Source: Phlyctochytrium arcticum (Eukaryota; Chytridiomycota; Chytridiomycetes; Chytridiales; Chytridiaceae). Taken from it: DNA of 64,000 nt. Of this stretch, positions 1-11,409 are shown in pieces. Position numbers and translations under genes: made by a program. The notes below the pieces were generated by a model, which was not told where the DNA came from, did not search any database, and was given only the letters and a program-made list of their open reading frames with translations. The stretch's first letter is position 1, and every line of letters starts with the position of its first letter. The DNA lies in NCBI GenBank assembly GCA_025602905.1, contig JAHLKI010000008.1:248001-312000 (forward strand), given 5' to 3'.

Positions 1-75
1 GAAGTGATTTTAAAGGCGATCTCCAAGGGGAATAGGACGTATCTGGCGCACGGGGGACCGAATCGACCATTGTAG
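1..75 (+). CDS. possible 3' end of a gene cut by the window edge
   Basis: The first frame is open from base 1 and ends in TAG at 73-75, giving a 24-residue tail that finishes in HGGPNRPL. It could be the last codons of a gene lying to the left. I recognise no family and the stretch is short enough to be chance, so this is only a pointer to check against the neighbouring sequence. Confidence 0.15.
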   Translation, partial: EVILKAISKGNRTYLAHGGPNRPL

Positions 76-637
76 CTTGAGCAGGAGCTCCCATGGATCC
101 GGCTTGAAAAGATGGCCATGAGATGCGTGAATTGATCCTTCCCTGTGCACCGGCAGCTCCGGTTCCAGAAAATGATGAGCCTCGAGACGTGGTCCGAGCT
201 GACAGCTGGGGAAGGTTCCGCGTGGAGGATCTCACGGCCGTAGAGCGTGCTTCCTCGGATTTCATCATTTCGGAAAAAAATTCCTATCGTGAGGCTAAAG
301 TCGCAAAACCAATATTTAGACTTTAGAACATGAGCAATTTGACAAAACTCACAAGTTTTTAAAGTGTACAGAGGTGGGACGATGTACGTCAAAAAGCGGT
401 TCTAGGTTATACTTAACTTAATGTTTTCACTGGGTATTCAATCCATGGACATGTTTACCTACATTAAATCTTTCAAGGTTAGACTTACGTTAAGCTGCTA
501 ATCACACCGTTTCCCTTTTTAGTAGGAAGCTACTTTATCTTTATGTTTTGTTCCAGCTCAATGCGCAAATTACTAAAGCCATAAATAAAAAATCATTGTT
601 CGAACACTTAAATACAAATGTGTGCTTGTATGCTAGT
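76..637. other. intergenic stretch, nothing recognised
   Basis: This lies between the left edge and the 3' end of RIO2. It has one small plus-strand ORF (from about 126 to 326) with no recognisable motif, and AT-rich sequence after about 300. I see no RNA gene or clear repeat. Confidence 0.4.
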
Positions 638-2923
<2,286 letters not shown>

Positions 2924-3217
2924 ATGCCACTATGGGTGCCGCGGGAAGCTGCCGCACACCCGGAACTCCTTCCCATATACCCAACCAAAAAGAAATATGT
3001 ACTTTTGGAAAGTACTTACCCAACGCCCCTACCATCGAAGTCTACTGCGCTGGGTCGTACTCCAACCGTCTCCGCGGCACTGGTTGCTACTTTCCAAATG
3101 GCGAGCGACCCCTTATTTGCCAGCCTGTCGGAGGAAAATGCGGTAAAATGGCGCAACTCGCTCGAAGTCGCCCAAAGGCCCCAGAGTCGCTCTACCACAA
3201 CCACAACAACAACATGA
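2924..3217 (+). CDS. small uncharacterised ORF
   Basis: An ATG at 2924 opens a 97-residue frame with a plausible amino-acid make-up (PTKKKYVLLESTYPTPLP, then MASDPLFASLSEENAVKW) that ends in a run of Thr codons made from an ACA repeat. I recognise no family. It may be the last exon of a longer gene that starts near 2638, because the overlapping frames upstream also look partly coding. It is followed by a gene-poor region. Treat as hypothetical. Confidence 0.25.
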   Translation: MPLWVPREAAAHPELLPIYPTKKKYVLLESTYPTPLPSKSTALGRTPTVSAALVATFQMASDPLFASLSEENAVKWRNSLEVAQRPQSRSTTTTTTT

Positions 3218-3765
3218 GCAACAACAACAACATCTATATAGTATAATAGCAGTTGTCTGTTACGAAACGAACCCGAACCAAGCCCCCTTTCAAACCCCAT
3301 TTCCAATCTTATCCTTTCCAGTCATTATTCTTACGTATTACTTCCTTGCAGTCCCTTTTCACTTCCTTATATTAGTACCCCGTCCGTTAGTAGGAAGTAC
3401 CGGTAGATTTTGTTATTGTTATTCTATGGTTATTCCGTGCAGTTCCTCACCGTAAAACCCAATATACTTTGCATCTTCAGCATTCTGGCAACTCAACCTT
3501 GATCCGGTTGCCTTTGGAATCCTAACATTGTCCGAAACACGTGCCCCACGTGACCCGTTCGGAGGCCGGAAGGCCGAGTCCCAAAGCCAAGTTTGCCATC
3601 ACCTACAGCGAAGATGGAGGGCCTTGAGTTGAAATCTCTGGGCAAATTCTCGAGGCCATAGGCCGAGTCCCAAAGCCAGAATACATCTTGGCATGGCCTG
3701 AGCGTGGGAAAACAGATGGCATCTTGGCATGGCCGTTTGTGAGTGATGGAGGGAACGACCCACCA

Positions 3766-3813
3766 ATCCAACCAAGGCCAGCGCGCCCCCATCCTCCGCC
3801 CGCCGCCCACCCA
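3766..3813 (+). repeat. 48-bp direct repeat, copy 1
   Basis: A GC-rich 48-bp segment beginning ATCCAACCAAGGCCAGCGCG is repeated without a mismatch at 3893-3940. The two copies start 127 bp apart and the sequence between them includes a CAG tract. The origin (slippage, local duplication or footprint of a lost element) is unknown. Confidence 0.85.
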
Positions 3814-3892
3814 GCAGCAGCAACAGCAGCAACAAGCGCCGCGTAACATTCAAAAAGGAACTAGAGGACCCCCCCTCCCCCCAATCCAAGTT

Positions 3893-3940
3893 ATCCAACC
3901 AAGGCCAGCGCGCCCCCATCCTCCGCCCGCCGCCCACCCA
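3893..3940 (+). repeat. 48-bp direct repeat, copy 2
   Basis: Second, identical copy of the 48-bp segment at 3766-3813. Confidence 0.85.
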
Positions 3941-4411
3941 TCTACGAGTACGGGCGCGGGCCCCACCGAGGAGGAGAAGGGGCGCGCGGTTCATCAACCA
4001 AGCAACATTTGCAGCTGAGCGAGATAGATATAGAAAATATAGATTAGAAGCGCTGGCGCGGAAAGAATAGATAGTTACCATAGTAAGATACTTTTCCCCT
4101 CCGCGCTATGCTACTTTCTCCACCTCCTTTGTTGGCTTGGTGCTCATTTATCGTTCACATCCTCTTCTGTTTCCACATATTTCTCGAATAAAATCCCCGC
4201 TGTTACCAAATATCTGCCTGCTAAATACCACTCTTTGCCTTTTTACTTTCGACTGTCAGAAACTGTTTCCCTCCATTTTCCCTCCACTAAAATTGCGCGA
4301 GACGACCCGTGGTTTGCGTAATGAGAACATTTTAGGCCACAATCATACCCTATTCGGCACAAATGAGGGGGACACTCCGCATTTCAGTCAAAAGCTCTCC
4401 GCAATTTAGGG

Positions 4412-4438
4412 GGGCGCTGAAGAATTTGGTTCCAACCA
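4412..4438 (+). repeat. left terminal inverted repeat of MULE-like element
   Basis: 27 bp, the exact reverse complement of 7055-7081. It begins GGGCGCTGAA at the outer edge. Similarity falls off sharply beyond base 27. Confidence 0.85.
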
Positions 4439-4676
4439 ACTTTCTCGCTTGTCCCAGCGCGTCGCGGACTTCGCGAAAATTTATAAGTCCGCAGACCATT
4501 GAGACCACTGGATATGATGTTCGCACGGGAAGATATATCACCCATATAGAAATTGCATCAATCAAAAATAAGCAAAATAGAAGCAAAAAGACGAAAAGAA
4601 GAAGCATTAAACGTCCGAACTACCGTAACTACATAACTACATAATAGTCAAAAAAAAACATTTAAAAATGGCAATT

Positions 4677-6742
4677 CTATTGAAAGGTCCAGGAAGTTTG
4701 TGCTTCGGCGGTTGCAAAACTTTCCAGCCTTTCAATGAACTGCAGAAGACGGGTTTTGGCAAATCGATCACCTTCCGTGACTTTGTCCTCGAGCTGAAAG
4801 TAATGATTCAAAAGTCTTTCTTCGGCTGCCTTCACTTGTCGCTTTCTGTAGTCCCGATAGATGTCAACCGGGCTCACCTCCGCTCTTTCAACAGGTACGC
4901 GAGCCTTCGTTTCATAAACTTCAAACCCGCACTCATCAAATAGTTGAGCGAATTGATCCCAGACTTCCTCCGTCAAGACTTTCTCCTCTCCCAAAATATC
5001 AGCGTGGAAAACATGTTTGCAAGGAAGTAGGTACTGTCTAGCGAAAAGACAGTTGCATTCCAGAGTATCGTAATCGGGGGCTAGTTTTCCCTTAGCCACT
5101 CGGTTCTCTACCGATCTGTACTGGGCAATCAGAAGGTGTTGGATTGGTAGTGGAAAGCGACCTATCTCTGGATATTCCTGGGTATCTTTCAAGATTTTCG
5201 ACTTGAACAGCACTTCGGCACGATCTGCCTCGAGACGGCGTTGTTTGTTGACTCTACAAAGGCCAACACATGCTTTCTAAATGCCCGAAAACCTTCCACA
5301 ATTGGTATCTGCCTTGACCAACTGATGGTATGACTCTAACGGGTTTGTGGAAGTAACTTGCAACAGGGTAGGAGAATGTTGCCGTGCGGCCATCGTCCAA
5401 CAATCAAGCTCAGCTGGATTTGTCCAATTATTCTGAAGATAGTCCGCAATAGCCTTTGGGGCACCATCAATTGCCTCGCGAAGCATCGCGGTGGCACCGA
5501 TCATAGTGGTCTTGTTGAGGGCCTGAAGCACTTTGGAAAAGGTTGGTTTGTGCTTGGAGATGCGGCGCATCAGAGTGCGAACGACGTGAACCTAAAGGGT
5601 ATATAAGTTGAGTAAATAAGTCCCTCGAATGAATTGCAAACAAATCAATTTGTTACCTTACAATACCGAACTTGAACTTCCTCTTCTCCTGCGAACATAC
5701 CAGGGAATACCTGCTTCACTCCGCTCTTTTCAATATTCGATTGATCGATTTGTATATTTCGTGGCTGCCACTCTACCCCACACACCTCAACAACCATCTG
5801 TCGTACTTGTTCCAGACCCATCGCAACCGCACTGCCATTCTCTTTATTAACGAAGAATTGGGCAGCAGGCAGCCAGCTGCCTTGCTGATTGCGGACCATG
5901 CAAGTGAACAACCTCCAGTCATATCGGTTCGTTTTGTGAGTAGAGTCTGGCAAAACAAGATAACTGCAGGTAGCAAGAAGGCTTACACTTTCTCTCACCG
6001 CAAAAGCGAAGCCCTCATCCGCTTGTCCATCGGTTCCAGGCAAGAATCTTTTGACCATAAAGCCTTCCACCTTCAGATAGGCAATGGCTTGCCTGATGTC
6101 GTCAGCCAGTGAACCCGGAGGAGCAGCTCGCTCCTGACGCTCCCTCCAACGAGCGTTGTAAACGGCTCGCGCAGAAATGCGATCAAGGCCAAGTGTACTG
6201 ACTCGGCAAGGAGATGACGCGCGCATGATGATCACGGGCAAGGCTTTGGCAACGTCTGCGTGGGCGTACGGTAATTCTGCTTCCGCTCTGATGTAGTCTG
6301 CGGCATGGGTACAAAGATGGCGATCATCTGCGTCATGAATGCCATGTCCGTCACTGTGATTGGCATAGCCTGAGGGATGTTCGACGGTGACCAGACCAGT
6401 GTAGGGGTCAGTGACGACCACTAGACGTGCGGAACATGGCTTTTTCTCAAAGACACTGGTGATCCTTCTCTTCTTTTGCGGACCTTCTTCCTGATCAGGT
6501 CTCTTTCCGCTGGACTGGCGATGTTTTTCAAACTTGCACTTGTAGAGGACGGTAACTTTGCCGGTTCTTTCAGACTTATAAACTCCATACTGCGTCCAGA
6601 AGTTGTCCCCATACTTCCACTCGGAATCAAATTGCTGAATGGGGACTTGAAACGCAGTGATAGGGTGAAAAAGACGCTCTCGACGGTAGTAAATTGACGA
6701 GCGCTTGGCACGATCAATGTTGGCGGCACGCAACTGGGACAT
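4677..6742 (-). pseudogene. SWIM-finger MULE-type transposase, probably damaged
   Basis: This is the transposase of the surrounding element. Exon 1 (5657-6742, start MSQLRAANIDRAK) and exon 2 (4677-5591) join in phase 0 over a 65-nt intron (5592-5656), giving VQVRYCKVHVVRTLM across the junction, a C..H core typical of MULE transposases. Candidate catalytic Asp residues lie in LPDSTHKTNRYDW and IQIDQSNIE. The C-terminal half has a SWIM finger of CxC...CxH form (CNCLFARQYLLPCKH). An in-frame TAG occurs at 5277-5279. Over 5246-5308 a different frame reads more like family sequence (IPIVEGFRAFRKHVLAF), so one base gain and one base loss seem to flank this patch. A 39-nt GT-AG intron (5254-5292) would also remove the stop. 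It is therefore either a decayed copy, a sequencing error or an unusual small intron. Confidence 0.7.
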
Positions 6743-7054
6743 GCTAATATAAAATGGCTCAACTGCTGGCCTAGTATATATAAGAAACGTGGTTACATGA
6801 CATACTTTGAAGTACTCTGTAGCGGTTGTTGGCAGAAAACAGCACGAGCGGGTAGCGGGCAGTGGGACTATAAACACGAGTGTGGAGGAAAGGACAGGTA
6901 GAGGATTGCTTAACGACTGGTCTAGTCGATGGATGATGTTGGACAGTCTGGAACCAGGTCTGGAACTGGCAATGTTGAACTGTCTTCTGCGTCGATCTGC
7001 GAACAGATCTGCGAATCTGCGACGCGAAACGGGATGAAAACGCCAGCCACAAGA

Positions 7055-7081
7055 TGGTTGGAACCAAATTCTTCAGCGCCC
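7055..7081 (-). repeat. right terminal inverted repeat of MULE-like element
   Basis: 27 bp, the exact reverse complement of 4412-4438, ending CAGCGCCC at the outer edge. Confidence 0.85.
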
Positions 7082-7494
7082 GATACGCACCCGGGCCGCA
7101 TCTCGCGGCCACTCAGCGCTCAAGATGGCAATGGTCTCAGATGCCCAGCGTCCCGCAAGAATTCATCACTAATGGCTAAATATGTGCTGGAGCTATTGGG
7201 TTAGAACTCCCTGATGATTCAGCGTTCGTGGGATCCGGGGATCTGCACAACCAAAATTACACATGTCCCACGCGGATGATTGCGAGATCGACCGACAAGT
7301 TGAATATGACAAGGCAGCCCAAAACTCTTCAAGTTGACCGACGCCTTCTGGGATCACATTGAAAAGCGCAAAAGGACATGGCCCGGGGACTGTTATCAAG
7401 CATGGCGACCAAAGGGCAAGGTATATTCGAGGTGTTTCCATTTGTCAAAACCATTCGCATCGGTCGGCTCGCAGGTTTGAGCATAATATGACAT
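7082..7494. other. intergenic, nothing recognised
   Basis: This lies between the right end of the MULE-like element and the 3' end of the SDR-like gene. Small overlapping ORFs only; no motif or RNA gene seen. Confidence 0.4.
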
Positions 7495-8705
7495 TTACAC
7501 AGCATGCTTTTGCTCTGCTCTATCCAAGGTTACCTGGGGCTTTGAATGGTGGTAGATGGCCTCGGCCACATGTTCTGCTGATTCCTGGGGTCCCACATGA
7601 ATCAACTCGACATCAAAAAGTGGGGTTGGATGGTCCCCTTTGCTCTCTTCCTGACATAGACTTGCTAGGCAAGTGACGGCGGCATTCGATATAATCGTGG
7701 AAGGATGAACCGAGTTCGTCGAGATCGTAAAGATTAGCGCTGGCCGACAGTCCTCAGAAGCGGAATGAGAAAGACGCTTCCGAAAGCCAATCACTGCTAA
7801 CTGTGCCAATCTGTATCCGGCCTTACGCGTCAGAAACTCTGTGGTCTGATGCATTCTCCCTCCTACCTCGATGCAACAACGACATTGATCGTCATATTTT
7901 TGGCCAATTTGTCGATATTCATTGCAGACACTGGCTTGATTCCATGGCTTTTGCCAGCAGCTGATGCATGATCGTCTTTCTCGCTTGTGGAAGGATGAAT
8001 TACGACCACATGAGGAGTTCCCACCTGATGCCATCCCTTAGCATGATTCTCGGTGCTCTAGAGCGTAGTCTTAAATACCTTCCGAATGACATCTGCGTAC
8101 ATTTTCTCAAGTGATCCGACTTGCGTCTGGCCATTTGTGTGCTCCAGGATCCACTGGTTGGTCTCTCCAGACTGGGTATGCGATGCAGACTCGGTTGGGG
8201 AGCGTACATTGACTATAGTGCGAACCGCCATGGGTCGGACAGTCACAACGGTAGATCCATGTTCCATGAATAGATGCGCCGTTGCATTGCTCGTCATGAC
8301 ATCTGTAAATTTTGCACAAAGAAATGTATATCAGAAGGGGGAAAATGCATCCATTTATAAACAAAAGCCCACCTTCTCCAGCAATGAGAACGATTTTGCT
8401 TTGTGGGTCTACATGAGAGCTCAAGGGAGTGTTGATGACATCTGATCCGGGTTGAAGATAATCGCTACCGCCAGAAGACATCCTTTCCGTGTATTTCGAT
8501 GGTCTCGAGTAAAAGCTGTGAACCTGCAGCGCAAGAGTAAACTGTCATAGGTAAGCGTAAAGTACTTTGTCATTAGATGCAGACAAGCCTCTTGTACACG
8601 TAATGGGGACTTGAGCAATTTCACCGGGGTTTTCATGTTATCCACGAATGGGGAAGAATAAGTTACAGGGTAATTTACAAATGTATCATGCACCAAATGT
8701 GCCAT
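7495..8705 (-). CDS. SDR-fold (DUF1776-like) protein
   Basis: Five exons fit: 8566-8705, 8373-8515, 8079-8302, 7867-8024 and 7495-7810, all joined by GT-AG introns with consistent phase, for about 326 residues (332 if the in-frame ATG at 8723 is used). The product has a Rossmann-like strand order: SKIVLIAGE, HGSTVVTVR, PHVVVIHPS, then a helix (VVVASRLAQLAVIGFRKR), ALIFTISTN and FDVELIHVGP. This resembles the fungal DUF1776 relatives of short-chain dehydrogenases. I do not see the SDR YxxxK catalytic pair or a clean TGxxxGxG loop, so dehydrogenase activity is doubtful. The start lies inside the last codons of spastin on the same strand in another frame; a later ATG at 8636 would avoid the overlap but loses protein-like sequence ([15 protein letters not shown]). 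Family call moderate. Confidence 0.6.
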
Positions 8706-11170
8706 AATCCTTGTTCCAAGCATCAAATTGCCTCAGACTCCCTGGTGAGACGGAGGGTCGGATGATGTTTAAAGCGGCAGAAAAGTCGCGAAACTGGATG
8801 GGGCGGATGGCATCCTCTGATGTATATAAAAGGGTCTCTCCTAATTCGCGTAGTGGGCATAGCGAGGCCTCGCGAGCTGCAAAACTTAGCGTTAGGTCGG
8901 GCGGATTAACCTGGGGTTAAATAGAATGCGAGGACTTACCAAGAGCGGTTATGTCACTGGCGGAATATCCTAGGGAACGCGAAAACTAAGCGTACGCATC
9001 ATGTGTAAAACCACGGATTCTTACCGTCCGACGCGAGAACCAGGCGATTAAGATCTGTTTTTGACAACGAGTGTTTGTGGTCTTTCAAAAGGGAGGTAAT
9101 AAGCGCAAGGCGGGTGGATGTTTCGGGAAGGGGAATGTAAATGCGCTTAACCTATCCGGGCGTCAGAACGGTCGTTCATCATCCGTTGCTGCGCAACTTA
9201 CAAGTCGCCGCAACGCAGCCTCGTCCTAGAAGGCCATTGCCCAACATCAATACTGGCCCTCGAATGACAATTTGATGAAGTGCAACGTACCAACTCTTGA
9301 GGTCGATTTGTAGCGGCGAGCACAAGGAGACGGTCTTCCGCATCGGTCCCCAGACCGTCAAATTGCAAGAGAAACTCTGTTTTTAATCGTCTCGATGCTT
9401 CATGTTCACTTTCGCTTCGTTCCGTCAATATTGAGTCAATCTCATCTATAGCAAAGTGAGCTTTCGTATAGCTTGCCTGTCAAAGAAACTAAATTTACCA
9501 ATAAAAATGACGGATGGCTGGAGTTGTCGGGCCATTTGGAACAGGGTGCGGACCATCTTTTCTCCTTCGCCAACCTGTAGCGAACCGGGTTATTAGAATA
9601 CGCTGGCGAAGTGATGACAGTTGCGTACTTACAAACTTGGACGTCAGAGAGGAAGCGCTAATTGCAAAAAATGTGGCTTTGGACTCATGAGCAACTGCCT
9701 TGATAAGTCGGTTAGTGTGACCAAAACAGAAAAATGGAACTGCAGATGGTTTTACTTTTGCCAGCATTGTCTTGCCCGTCCCTGGAGGTCCAAAAAGTAG
9801 CACTCCTAAAGACAAGTCAGGACGGCTGGCTTTTTGTTTTACTTGAAAGTGTTTAACCTTTTGCGGGAGCTCGCAAGCCCTTGAATAATTCCGGTCGGAG
9901 TGTTGGCAGTATGACAATCTCTCGTAACGCGGTTTTCGCACTTTCCAGTCCAACTGGTCGTTTTGAGTATGAGACATGGCCGACACGGAGAGTTTGCACC
10001 CTTACCGATATCCTGCCACCGCACTGTGGGTCCGTCGATAATGACTTCATTCAAAATCTTATTCGCCATTGCGGTGTCTACGTTTTTCAAGCTTTTCGCC
10101 CGATCCTTGATACTCGATGACTGAGGGGGTTGGGAAGTCTAACTTTGAAGGTTAACTTTTAATCACACGTCGTCAATAGTTCAAACTTACGTTGGGAGCG
10201 GATCGCTTTCGACTAGGAACTGCAACTACGCGCCCTCTATTGCTGGTAGGGGCTTTGGCTGAGGCGGACCTTGTTCGTGATGTACTCTGGGCAGCTTCCA
10301 ACGATATACATCAGCATCATGCACCCTCGCTGGCCTGTGAACGCAGCAAATACCTGTGGTTTCTTCCAATTCAACGATTCTATGTTGTATCTGCTTCAAA
10401 TTTGCCTTCATCTTGGTGTTCAGGGGTTCGGCTTTGTCGCTGTCTTGGCAAATTTATATTGACATGGAAAGAATGGACGCAAAAGTCAAACACAAACCGT
10501 TCTGCCTTTGTAGGCATAGACATTCCAATTGCACTTTCCAGGTGTACTACACCCTTTCGGTAATTGTCCAGAGAGGCAGTCCGGTCCCCAGTGTCATCGT
10601 TGTCGAGCCCTGCCGTCACATATCGATATGCTTGATCAGCCAGTTGTCGGTGCAGCTGTAGAGTCTTTGTGAGCGGAGTTCCGCTGGGCGTACGGTTGCG
10701 ACTGGCTTGAGACTGCATCATCTGCAGCAAGTCGTCTCTAGACGCTACTCTCCATCGGTCGTTCAGCGTTTGCGATATTCATTCCAAATCGCATCGTCGC
10801 TCTTACATGATGAGTGCACAAGTTCGGCAGACTCGGAGGTGATTGATGGTAAAGTTCCCTGGTTGTCTGATTCAACAAGCAAAGAAAGATGACTATCCAG
10901 AGGCAGTTTTCTTTGGGAAATCAAGGATTTGGTATAGATGAATCCGATCGTAAACAAAAGCGGTAAACCCAAATATGCCAGTAATGGTACAAGAACGTTG
11001 AGAATTTCCAATCCCTGAGCACTTTTTGGTTCTCCTGTAGAAGGGTGGGACCGCTTGTGGGTGAGTTCACCGACGTCGCTAGTCTTGCAGCGGGCAAGTT
11101 CATACAATAGAGGGGGGAAAGAGTCGAATAACAATGTGCTGCAAAGTCTCTGATGTAGTGACCAAGTCAT
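8686..11170 (-). CDS. spastin-type microtubule-severing AAA ATPase
   Basis: Meiotic-clade AAA ATPase of the spastin type, which severs microtubules at membranes. Fourteen exons fit with consistent phase: 10807-11170, 10498-10747, 10354-10439, 10191-10294, 10006-10138, 9858-9953, 9756-9805, 9633-9698, 9499-9574, 9291-9445, 9202-9225, 9025-9151, 8940-8969 and 8686-8876, for 583 residues. In order: a hydrophobic N-terminal segment ([18 protein letters not shown]), an MIT domain ([16 protein letters not shown] to the [11 protein letters not shown] helix), a basic Ser-rich linker that could touch microtubules, then the AAA module with GPPGTGKT (Walker A), [11 protein letters not shown] (Walker B), [18 protein letters not shown] and [18 protein letters not shown]. 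The C-terminal helix (FDAWNKDYG) is typical of the spastin/katanin/Vps4 clade. All catalytic motifs are intact. The 3' end overlaps the start of the SDR-like gene. Confidence 0.93.
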
Positions 11171-11409
11171 GGTGCGACTGCCAGTCCTAGAGGTCTTCAG
11201 TGCTGTTATCCAGCATCTTCAAGCTTGGGTATCTATTGTAAAGTTTTCCGTTTGACGCTTGGCAGGGAATCGCTCTACGAAACGAATTGGTCACTGGTAA
11301 TATTCGGAGGTGCTGCGCAAACTGGTGATAACTTTGGCGGGGCCTTTCCTCGCCTGGCTATATACGATCGCGATCACCGGGCGATCTACCATGACAAGAC
11401 TGACAGTTG

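Larger units (their letters stand above)
3218..4411. other. gene-poor region with short direct repeats
   Basis: No coding gene is supported here. The stretch holds a 48-bp perfect duplication (3766-3813 and 3893-3940), a 19-bp direct repeat (3571-3589 and 3660-3678), a 15-bp direct repeat (3684-3698 and 3720-3734) and a CAG-rich tract near 3812-3834. The right end abuts the left terminal inverted repeat of the MULE-like element. Confidence 0.5.
4412..7081 (-). mobile_element. MULE-like DNA transposon with 27-bp terminal inverted repeats
   Basis: The 2,670-bp segment is bounded by 27-bp perfect inverted repeats (4412-4438 and 7055-7081). Each begins GGGCGCTGAAGAATTTGGTT when read inward. Between them lies a single minus-strand transposase gene with a SWIM zinc finger, the layout of Mutator-like elements. 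The similarity between the two ends stops exactly at the outer GGGCGC. I find no matching 8-11 bp target-site duplication: the 9 bases outside the left end (AATTTAGGG) differ from those outside the right end (GATACGCAC). This suggests an old insertion, an end rearrangement or misplaced termini. Confidence 0.75.

Noticed and set aside
4403..7090. Target-site duplication for the MULE-like element
   Set aside because: The bases directly outside the two inverted repeats do not match at any length from 8 to 11.
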